Of a stretch of 64,000 nucleotides of DNA, positions 49,901-61,900 are shown piece after piece. The translations under genes and the position numbers were made by a program. This DNA is from Ischnura elegans. Its lineage: Eukaryota > Arthropoda > Insecta > Odonata > Coenagrionidae. Within the stretch, counting starts at the first letter, position 1. Every line of letters starts with the position of its first letter. The stretch lies in NCBI RefSeq assembly GCF_921293095.1, contig NC_060246.1, forward strand, positions 133,796,198 to 133,860,197. Direction: 5' to 3'. The notes under the pieces are model-generated. The model had not been told where the DNA came from. It ran no database searches and saw only the letters and a list, made by a program, of their open reading frames with translations.

Positions 49901-52900
49901 ATATTAATGTGAAAGTACAAAGTTCTTCTTTCTTAATTTAATTATGAATCGCTTTCACCAAGTTACGCCTCAAACAATTAATTTTATCAAGTGCGCTAGT
50001 AACGCAGTTAAGGCCAGCCTCTACAGGAGACTTTCCATAAAGTACCGGATCGCAGCCCTAAACATCTTTTTCAACAGCCAGTGCATCAACCACAACATCA
50101 TCCCTAATTACATCAACCGCCAGTGGAAGGAACCCCGGTCTTCAGCGGGCTCCTTTGCAGTCAACGCAGCCAAGAGGACTTGGCTCAAAAGGGAGTTACA
50201 TGAGTGGTATGTGAAAAGAGACGCTATTTCCCATTACCTGTTTCTTCTATACGTGGAGCTCACTCGCGATCTTCACTGGATTGAGTGGTTGATTTTAGAT
50301 GACTTAGTTCGCCAAAAAAGTAGTGAAATTGCCTTTGAAAAGAGAGCCACCATTCTGCGCAAGTTGGAGGCCCTTAAGACGAAGCAGACGTCTAGTACCA
50401 AACAAACCTTCGCGGATCAACCAGTGGTGGACGCCCATTCTTTCGGACCACGAATCGTAAATCTGTCTAAACACTCCTTTAAGCCAAATGAAGTGACCTT
50501 ATTAGAAAAGGGCTTGAAATACGTGCCAAATATCCCCATTTCCGTGAAGGACGTTAAGAATTTAGCAGTGGATTGTGATATAGCTCTCCAGAAAGACAAT
50601 ATGCATGTGAAGCATTTCATTGCCCAGGAGTTAAATAGGTTTATAGTTCATGAATCAAAGGTGAAGAGACGATACCCAGAATTTGAAACTCTTAACTCGA
50701 TTAAGTGTACTCTTAGGTCAGAACAGCTAGTTATTCAGAAAGCTGACAAGGGGAACGCAGTTGGGATTATGGATAAAGAAGATTACTTAGAGAAATGTGA
50801 ACAGTTCATACGAGACAATGGGATCAAAGAATTGCCGATAGATCCGACTGCCAAGTTCCAAATAGAGTGCAAAAGAGCCTTAAAATCAGTTTCAGTGTTA
50901 TTTAAGTGGAATGAAGTGAATAGGTTACACCAAATGAACCCCTCAGCTCCACGTTTTTTTGGGCTTCCTAAAATTCACAAGAGTGATTGTCCAATTAGAC
51001 CCGTTGTTTCCAACGTCATGGCTCCAAGCTACCTCTTGGCGAAAAAACTCAACTGTGTACTAAGACACCACTCAAAGTTTACCCCTAAGTATGGAGTTAC
51101 TAACGCCATTGACTTCATCCAACACGTCTCTAAAATTGATATCCCCAATAAGTGCTTGTTAGTGTCTTTTGATGTGTGCAATCTCTTCACCTGTGTCCCA
51201 CCCAAAGAAGCCGTAGACATAGCAGAATCTATTCTCGTCCAGAAACGTGTGGCAGCTCCCATTATAAGTGACTTGTGTGATCTATTGAAGATTTGTGTGT
51301 CTCAAAATTATTTCAAATTTAACGGTGTATTTTATGAACAGCCCAATGGATTGGCCATGGGCTCTCCTTTATCCCCTCTCCTGGCGGACATATATATGGA
51401 CTTTTTCGAAAGGAACCTGTTTTCCCCCAATAATCCACAGACCAAAAATGTGCTATCCTGGCATCGATATGTGGACGATGTGTTTTGCATTTGGACTGGC
51501 TCAATAAGACAACTAAAAATGTTCCTATCTTTTTTGAATTCTTTGGACCGCAATTTGAATTTCACTTACGAAATAGAAGAAAATAACTCTCTCAACTTCC
51601 TAGATCTTAAAGTCACTAAGGTCAACAATCACCTCGAGTTTTCAGTCTTTCGGAAAAACTCCTATACGGACCAAGTGATCCACTCCAGTTCAAGACATTG
51701 TTTTTCCCACAAGTTATCAGCCTTTCACAGCATGTTACATAGGTTGCTGCATATTCCGATGTCCCCTGCCAAGTTCAATGAGGAATTAAACACAATTAAA
51801 CTAATTGCTAAAAATAACGGATACAACGAACAGTTAATTGATAGCTTATATCGGAAACAATTAAAAAAACAAGCAGTGGGAGAAATTTATGGATCCCGAA
51901 CGCGACAAGAATCCACGGCCAAGTGGCGCAGAATCCCTTTTTTTAAAGGACATTGGGCCGAAGATATACAAAAAGGTGCCTAAGGATAAAATTAAAGTTG
52001 CGTTTTACAATAAATCCAACCTAAGGAACATTCTTTCCCTCACCAAAGATCCCATCCCAAGAGAAGAAAGGAGTGGGGTGTATAGACTAAAATGTGAATG
52101 CAACGCGGTGTATGTTGGGCAAACGGGGCGACAATTTCAAGAGCGGGTAAAAGAACATCAAGCCTGCCAGAGAAATAAAAAGACTACTTCACAATTTGCT
52201 ATACATTTGTTAGATAACAATCATCAAAGTGATTTTGTGTTTGAAGTGCTTCATTATGAACCTAAAGGACCTAGATTAGACGCTTTGGAACAAATGGAAA
52301 TTTTGCAGCACGTACGTTCCAATGACAACATTGTAAACGAATTTTTGTATGACTACCATTCCCCTCTTTTAAGCCTCCCACTCCTAAATTCCTGAGCTAA
52401 TGACATGACGAACTCTTCGGCCTCTCTCTCTCTCACCTGAACCCCCCCCCCCTCCACCTGCCGTGCCCCCCATAAGGGAGCCTCCTCCCCCTAACTTCTT
52501 CCATACCACATGACCAAGGTTTTTTCCCCCCTCCCTCTTCTCTGTTAACCAATCCGTTCAACCTAATTACCTTCCTCCCTACCCCTCCTTGCCTGGTATA
52601 AAAGGATGTGATGGACCTCTGTAGAGTTCACCAGAGGATGACGTCTAACGTTGAAACCATGGTCGTGAATAAATATTAATGTGAAAGTACAAAGTTCTTC
52701 TTTCTTAATTTAACAGAGAAGGCTTTGTATATTTCTATTGTCATACCTATATTGGAGTTAGCCACAAACATATCAAAATTTTATGCAAAAAATTAACAGA
52801 GATAATATATATTGTAAGCAGTGGTCTGGAAAATAATTCAATCACTGCTATTTGACAAATTACAATTTCAATCAAGGAACCTCACCTTGGGTAACACTTG

Positions 52901-55900
52901 TGGATGAGGTGGACGAAGATGAAGATGATGATGAGGTGGATGAGGTTGAGGAAGACGATGAAGCTACAGCTGGTTGCGTCAACAATGGTGATGGAGAGGG
53001 AGACTGACTCGGGGAGGGTGAGTGGTGCCTCTGCGAGCTGTGGCGCCCCTGGTGGTGATGGTGGAAGAGAGATGGAGCCAGGCACACGGCCAGATTCCCT
53101 ATTGTCATTTGGTTCTCGCTTGAATGTGAAGCCACCTGAAATAAAAAAAATACTGGATAAATATCAACCATTTCAACACATGATGGGAAAATAGGTGCAA
53201 TGCTAAATCAAAAGTAATTATGTAGTTAGATTCACATCATATAATTGCAAATAATCATTGGCTGAGGCAAATCCTAATCAGTCAATTGATTCTTTCAGCC
53301 TTAAGGAAGCCTTCGGTCATTTACCACCAAAAAATACTGCTACATGAACGTTTACTAGATATGGTGAGCTTAGAGTATACGTCCACATTATAAACTAGTG
53401 AAAATTAATTTTTCTAAAGAGAATTAACAAGCACCAAGCTGGTCTGATAGAAAGTCCCGCAAAGAGATCTACATGTTTTAGAGAATGATGTGACTTATAC
53501 TTTTCCAGAGTTTTTGTACCTACATCTTGAAACCTGTTCATTGTCTGCAATAAATAGAACCCTAACCTACACCCATGAGAAAAGTAATACATGTACCAGC
53601 ATAGTCCTTAAATAATACAGAGAACCTCACCTGAGCTAAAAAGTCAAGGAGTGTTTGCAAGACCTCTCTGTTCTCATCAGGTAGTAGAAGGAGGAGGCAC
53701 TGGATGGCTTCTTTACGTTGACCTTCAGGGACATCTGTAAGAAAATCTATCAATCACTCAGAGAACAGATTTAATTGACAGAGAAATTGGGCTCACAGAT
53801 CCAATCTCTGTGCCAAGGCAACAAACAATGGAGATAATACACTCACTGAACTCGGTCAGGAATGTAAAGAAGAGCAAGGAAAAGACTTACGTTGAAAAAC
53901 TGATATGAAAGTGTCAGACAGTTTACTGCTGAGAAGAGCTTCAGGCAACTCTCTGAAATACAGCTTCACCATGTCTGCTACATCATAAGCCTGCTGATCA
54001 TCCAGATATGAGAACTTTGCACCACCCACTGCCTTGTTCCCACTTTCTTCGGAGGAATCCATTAAAACTAGTTCATCTTGCTTGATTGTTCCTTCTGAGT
54101 ATATTTCCCAACCAGCTTCTTCACTTGCTGCTTTTAATCGAGCAATTCTTGACTTGACACCTGATCTGCGGAAGAGTCCCACCTGAATGGATTATGAAAC
54201 ACAAGTAATTAGCCAGCGTAAATTGAAAATTTTTATAATAAATACAAATTGCATATTGCCTGCATCACTACAGTGTATAAAAAATAAGCTCAATCAAACT
54301 CAGTCAGCTTTGTAGGCAATACTAAACAGAAACAAGACATCACTTCACTTAGACCAAATCGTCAGGGAGATTTATGATAACCTAATTTTCGAAACCACAA
54401 ATGACTGCAAGAAATTCTAATGCGGTAGCTTATTACCGTCAAACCTCCATGTAGCGGACATGTATGGTACAAGAAAAATTGTCCACTATTAAGGGGAATT
54501 TGCTGTTCAGAGGCATTTTAGACAATTTTGGTTCAGTTTTTATGCACTACTACTGTGTCATTTTGTAAAATTATAGTTTTTAATACCTTAAAATTTTTTT
54601 TTCTAAATATTGAAACAATACTCTTCCAGCTTAAGTATTCCCTCAGCAAATATAGCTATTTGTTGCCCATGTAATGAGTACTGGCATCACCATTATTAAA
54701 AATAAATACTCAAAAATTCCCTTTTACCCCATCTCTTCCTATACAACCATCTCCCCTTGATAGCCAGAACAGAATCCAATTCTTTTGATTTCACATCACC
54801 AACAGTAAGGTATGTGTGGCAATAAAAAATGACCAATAACCAGTACACCAAAAAGGTGCCTCCCCCAATTTGATCAATGTTTTTTCTAGATATGATCTTT
54901 GTAAGCAATGGGCTTTCAAAATCTGGAGTTTGCTGTTTGAATGAGGGGAAATTTTCAAAACAGAGCACTTATTGTACCCATTATGTGGATGAAAACAAAA
55001 ATTTCCTCCTATCCACGTTCATTATTGGGAGTTTTCTGCCATTTGGAGGTGCCAAATAACGGAAGTTTGACTGTAATTGAATGGAATAACAAGAATCAAG
55101 AGAAATTACCTGATTTAAAGCATTTACTCTGAGCCAACTGAGAGCTGCAGTTATAGGTGGAGGGATTGGTATACCATCGCCACTTCTCTGAAGGCAAACC
55201 CATAGTGGCACACCGAACACCCTCTTATCTGAAATGCACGAAGTTGAAAAACGTTAGCATAAGCTAAGTCAACTACAATGTCTCTGCAATATCAATTGAT
55301 GTTCAATGCTATACAAGTTTAGCAAAGAATATGAATTCTTTAACTAAATACACATGCATTTAATACAAAGTAAACAACATCAAACTGAAATGCATGCAAG
55401 TTCTAATAAACTAATGTCTTAGGTGACAAGCAATTTTAAGTTACACCCAAGTTACAAATATAAATAAGGATTTTCATGATTTTTAAACAATTTTTTATGC
55501 ACCTTTCCATTGCTTCAGACAATGTAAATGGCAAAGGCCAACCATACAGCAATTTTCAGTGAAATGTTAAAAAATATAAGGCGGCATTGCTTCATTCAAG
55601 ATACACAATATTATGTACTACAACGGCCATTAAGTCACAAAATTTTTATAAAAGCAGCCTCAAATTTTTCAAAAACTTTTCTAGATGAAGAATAATTTTT
55701 TGAGGAAAATAGCTTATAGTAATATCAACATAGTAATTATGAAAATCTGAACTCTAAAAAAATTGAAACTTTGGAACTGAGACATGACATGATATGCACT
55801 ATTGTGAGCAATGAATTACCCTTGAAGTCTGGAGCTTTGGATCGCCTGAGGAGTAGAATACGAGGAAGTTCCCAACTCCAGCTTCCCCCAGCAGTGCTTG

Positions 55901-58900
55901 ATGCTCCAGTAGATGAGGGAGAGCCAGACCTGTGATGGGAGCCACCCCCAACAACAGACGATGATGAACAGTGTCGTTCCATCAAGGCTGTTAAGCGTAA
56001 TAGGGCTAACTTACGAAGCACCAACATCTGTCCACAAGAAAGGGCAGAAATTGCTGTGCCATCTTCTTCATCTGGATAAAAGAAAACAGAATTTCATCAC
56101 AGGTTTGAATCGGAGTTTCAGATTATTTAATTTTAATGCATGGATTCAATGGGAATGGGAAGGTTAAAGAAAAATTTTGGAGGAGGGGAATAATTTGGAG
56201 AACAAGTACATTTTGTGGGGACAATTGGAGGGTGTACACTAGGGCGGATCGCAAAAATCGATTTTTTTCAAATCCATCTGGCCCAATGAAAAAAAGTTGT
56301 GGGACCGATCAAAAATAAGGCCTGAAAAATTTGAGACCTCTAGGTGAACCCCTGACCCTCGCTCAAATGCAATTTAGGGGGGGGAGGTCGAAATTCTAAA
56401 AATATAGTATTTAATGGTCATTTCCTATGGATTTTGCCGAGTTACTGCCCTTTAGGGCAAAAATTTCATGCATTTTGACGTATCTGCCACCGTTTAGCCA
56501 CAAAATGCCTAATTTGAGTCCGCGTCCGCGAAGAAAATATTCCAACGCCCACGCAGCGTCGCGGATACAACAGCCGCAGGCCGATCCCCTCCCCTCCCCG
56601 CTCGCTTCTACCCCTCCCACGCCTCCAATACAGCAAAATTCATCCCGCGTATGCTGCTAGGAGGTCGTTTATCTTTGATAATATAAATCGGAAGATTGTA
56701 GAAGGTAATAAAGGAAGCTTAGTGAGACGACTTGTCCCTTATTAGGCGCCTCCTCGGGGTTAACCAAATCGATGTTACCAACTTTTAGAGAAGTGATGAA
56801 ATAGTTTTAGATCCGAGAACGCAGGAAAGGAGCCTACGGTCCATGAAAAGGCCTCTCGAGTGGCTGTAAAGGTGTGCTAACTTCGGATATGCGCTCCAAT
56901 TTCGGCATTGTCCGACAGATGTGATTAAATGGATTTTGGGCGAAAGCCGCTCGCGTCCCCTCCCCGCAAGCCTCTCCAACGCGCCAAATACACCAAAATT
57001 CACACCATGTGCGTCTTACTTCGTTAGTCTAAATATTTAATTTTTCAGTATCGTCTGTGGAGGAACAATAACGAAAGAATTTTTCAATTACCTGCTTTCC
57101 AATCTGTATTTCTTATATCACTGTCATTCCACGTCTTTCGCTGTTGTCAACAATGTTTTGGTGAAATTTTTCACGAAGCACTCGTCCGTATGTATAATAA
57201 AAAGAAATATTTAACTTCAAATTTGAACGTTCATCAATAGATTTTTGAAAATCCACAGCACTAAGGTCAGATGTAGCCGGAGGTACTGTGGTCTCTCTCC
57301 AATATGTCAACAACGCAAATTCGGTCCTTAGATTGCCCTTCCAATGTTTATGTCGCAAATCTAAGTCAACGTAGTGCAATTAGCAAATAGGCCTCTATAA
57401 GGGATGAAATATGATTTGATACTTTCCCCGCGAATGATGTGGGTAAACTCTTCTCGGGATTCAACGAAATTTATCCCTGATGATGAGCCCCGAGTCGGAG
57501 CTTGAAACGTTTGCCATTATGGAAAAATTAACCCGGTGGGAATCCCGAGAAGAGTTTACTCACATAGCAAGGGATGTTGGAATTATGCTTGTAGCATAGG
57601 GATGATGCCTCCTTTTTGGGCGGTATTCACCATCGCATTCAAATCCTTTTATTTTTGTGTATCTAATTTTTACTCGGAAAGGAATCGAGAATCGCAGATT
57701 TTATAACTTTTGCTAATCCTCCGACGGGGGAGGCAAATCCAAAAGTGGGACCCTATTTCTTCAACTAACGTCACACATTCCCCTCTAAACTTGGATTGAT
57801 AAGTGCTCTTGCCTTTTTTCATCAGACAAAAGTATAGTCTTTCACTCCATAAAAATGTAGCCCTTTGATGACACCCTTTGATACCTTACTTTTCGTATTC
57901 ACAATAATTAGCATCATTTTCCGTCTACGTAAGTAATTCTTGCACATTACCTTGGATGTTTCTTACGAAGTTATGATTTTTGCGTCCGTTAAATTTGCGG
58001 GGACGATCATTGCTGTTTCTTGGTTCTAGAATATACCTCTAACACATTTGGCGGTATTCACCATCGCATTCAAATCCTTTTTATTTTTGTGTATCTAATT
58101 TTCACTCGGAAAGGAATCGATAATCGCAGATTTTATAACTTTTGCTAATCCTCCGACGGGGGAGGCAAACCCAAAAATGGGACCCTGTTTCTTCAACTAA
58201 CATCACACATAAACTGGGATTGATAAGTGCTCTTGCCTTTTTTCATCAGACATCACTTCTGGAATATACCTCTATACATCAGACATCACTTCTGGAATAT
58301 ACCTCGATCACATTTGGCAGACGCATTTTCCACGCAGAAGTTCCAGTTTGAGTTTAGTCCTGAATTTTTATTTGATGAGGAACGTAGAGATAAAAATCGG
58401 ATGATTTCACTTCAGTTTAATTTTCTTCGGATGAACTGGTGAAGAAAATTTTTGATACTATTTTCCCATACAAGAATTGACGATGTCGACTCAACGCTCT
58501 CCGACGATTCCCTTTTTTTTCCTCAGTTGTCGAGTTTCTTTAGGACTCAATCCAGCAGCCATCATCTTTAGTTTCGTCCGCTGGACTCTCAACATACTAC
58601 TTCATTGGGGGAACCTTATGCTCCTTCTTGCACTTAGACGCAAAAATATCGTATAATTTCAAATGTTCTTTCAAAAGTGCTTGAGTTTTGTACTTCAGCA
58701 AAAACCCTACTTTTGGACTATTCGCATTTTCCGTAAGTTTTAGTACTTCCTGTTGTACCGCCAAATCCATTTAGTCACACACATAATGGAAGGGAAGCGT
58801 CACCATAGTTCGCACACCTTTACAGCCACTCGAGAGGCCTTTTCATGGACCGTAGGCTCCTTTCCTGCGTTCTCGGATCTAAAACTATTTCATCACTTCT

Positions 58901-61900
58901 CTAAAAGTTGGTAACATCGATTTGGTTAACCCCGAGGAGGCGCCTAATAAGGGACAAGTCGTCTCACTAAGCTTCCTTTATTACCTTCTACAATCTTCCG
59001 ATTTATATTATCAAAGATAAACGACCTCCTAGCAGCATACGCGGGATGAATTTTGCTGTATTGGAGGCGTGGGAGGGGTAGAAGCGAGCGGGGAGGGGAG
59101 GGGATCGGCCTGCGGCTGTTGTATCCGCGACGCATAGTGGTCCGGATCGCGAAAAAGTTGGACAAAAATCAGATTTTCGTTGGATGTCTTTAAAAATTGC
59201 TCCCTATATGTTTTTTGGCGAGCTATTTTCATTTCTGCAGTTATTTTTACGAAAAAACTATTATTTCATGCGATATCGTGGAACTTTAACTTATTAACTG
59301 GCTAATTGTAACGCTGACTGCATAGATAAACGGTAATCATAATAAAATATGAAAATAAATGATTATTAGTTGTATAGAATGAGTTAATGATCTTTCAAAT
59401 TAGTCAATAAACAAAAAAAACGGCTAAAAGTAGGGTTTTTGGGTGCATTGACTTACGTTAAAGAGGTGCGATTTCCAGATTTCATGAGATTCTTCTTTAT
59501 GGACTAAAAAGTAATTACTAAATAAGTGTCAAAATAGTATTTAAGTGACTCTTTTATTCTCATAAAAGCATGGTTAATTCCTCATAAATTTACAATTATG
59601 TATTATAATTGTTCAGCATCAGATTCTTCTGAATCCCACCCATCTTCCTCTTCTCATTCACTCGAAGAATTTTGAGACTATTGCAAGACCAAGAGATCAC
59701 GAACCTCCTGCGGAAATTCTTTAAGGCCCCGGCATTTGTTTAGCTCAGTTCCTAATAGCTAATAAAAGGATCCGATATTAGGATCAGTCTCCGGAAAATA
59801 TCCTCATTAGTGTGAAGTCGAGATATTTTTCTCGCGTGATGCTCGCGATATATTCTAATGTCTTTATTGCGAGATTCCTGGGCCTCCTCCGATAGTTCTC
59901 CAATAGGAAGAAGAGCCGACTCGATGACATCTGCACCATGTATTAACACTTTGTGCACAGTGGGTGGCATGTAAAACCAACCATAATGTTTCACAAAATT
60001 TTCCGCTGTATCCATACAGAACTTTTTAAATTTTACTGAATCAATCAAAAATCCGCAAGACAAAGACCTTATAATTGTTGAGAATTGAAAGATTAACTCT
60101 TTCTCTACTCCTGAAAATTAATTAACTATATTATTTCATGTGAAAAGTACTGCATAAAGCAATAATAAAAAGATGTTATATTGCAACAATGAAAAGAAAG
60201 CATTAAAAAATATTGACCCTCGCCAGTAACTTCAGCCGATAGGCGAGAAGAAGCGCCTAGCTAAGTTTCCATCACTGGATGTACCATATTTTGGCTTCGG
60301 CACATCAACTAAAAGGCCCATTCTCTTTTTAAATTCGTAGGTACCTATTAAAAAATAAGACTACTAGAACAATATCCCAGGGGACCCCATATCACCATTA
60401 GAATACAAGGAAAATACGAACCTGAGGTGCTTTGAAGGTTGCGAAATACAACATCAGGGAAATCAACAATTTGTCCAGCCAAGTGCAATTCCTCTTCAAA
60501 AAAGAAGAGTTTGATCGCGAACTAGATCGCTATCTTCTCTCGTTGGAATAAAAAAAATCATCTTTAAAAAATTATTAAGCTCTAGTTTTGCCTCCTCGTC
60601 TCCGTGTAATCTGAAACAACTCTCTAGATATGCATTCAAATTCCTTTTTCGAGCATCCATGGTTTTATCTTTTTTCTCCAGCATTTTTTCGTGCAATTTA
60701 CGCCGCGTAAATGCCCATGACATTGTTGGCAGTCAACAATAAAAAACACAGGTTTGCAAAAAGCTACACAACAGTCTTCTTCCTAAAAAGTTTAAATATC
60801 AAATAGAAGGGAAAATCTGAAAAATTAGAGAGGTGCCTCGTCTCAGACCAATTAAAAAAACGGAAACAAGAAACGGAAATAAATGAAACATAGTATACCT
60901 GCTCCATAATCCTTATTTATGAGGTTGTCAGGAACTAATAAATCACGTAATCACAATTTTTTTAGTTATCACAACACTATAACTTCTTTGCGAGATCACT
61001 GTAAATCACAAAAACTGTAGCCAAAATAGGACCTCGCAATTAGTGATGGGTAGGTGTTCACATCGACAGAAAAGTTGACACTGAAGGGTACCAAAATGTT
61101 TCGACCGAAATTTGGATGGGGTTAAAAAGAGATGTAATCTTTACCAATGGAAATGTGGGTATTCCCCTGGATAACTTGTTGGGGTAGGGTTGGACCCCGT
61201 AAAGAAAATGTGAAATGTTTGGATTTTGAGCGAAAATACATCCTAGCGGCGGACCTGCAATAAAATCCGTCCAAAAGGAAGCGGGTGGAGGGTAAAGACC
61301 TCATCTATTAACACGTGCAGCTTCACTTGCAAGCCAGACCGCCCCTAGAAAATCAATAAACTCAAGTTGGGTGGTGCACCAAGTGGCAAAAAAGCAAAAT
61401 GACAAAAGATGGCAAAATGTCCCGACTAAAGACCCCTTCCCACTTCCCTGATGTCCGACACGTGTTCGGGTAACGGGTCTCTTGCCCGTTCGGATTGAAA
61501 GAAAGGGAAGGCGGTTGTGGGTTTTCCCGGTAGCAGTGCATGTAGCCCGTCGTATTTACTTCAATCTATAACCAAATCGCGATTGAAGTCGTTCTGAGAA
61601 GCGATCGACGAAAATATTTTATCTCCTCTCCCAGCGTCCCAACTGCGCTTAACCTAATTAAAATTGTTCCGAAATTATTCTATTGGTCCACTCACAGATA
61701 AAGTTTGGATGATTACAAAGTATAAAATAGGTTTTAAAATGCTAAAATTCTTATTTTTGTGATTCTGGCCCATGAAACATTGGGAGACACATTTTGCCAT
61801 GTGCCTACACTGCCCTGATGCTAGCGTGTCGACGCTCACGTCTACCGCGGCTGGGAACATAAATCGTTGTTATTCGCTGACTCGCACAGATTTGCAGCTG

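Larger units (their letters stand above)
49726..52711 (+). mobile_element. Full-length Penelope-like retroelement
   Basis: Perfect 8-bp target duplication aacagaga at 49718-49725 and 52712-52719. Two 216-bp direct terminal repeats (pLTRs) at 49726-49941 and 52498-52713 differ at a single base by eye, so the insertion is recent. Between them lie a reverse transcriptase and a GIY-YIG nuclease. It sits in a cv-c intron, antisense to that gene. Penelope elements move by target-primed reverse transcription rather than through an integrase. Confidence 0.95.

Noticed and set aside
51863-51870. A AAA AAC slippery heptamer as a -1 ribosomal frameshift site in the Penelope element
   Set aside because: The heptamer is out of register with the RT codons, and the nuclease lies in the +1 frame, not -1.
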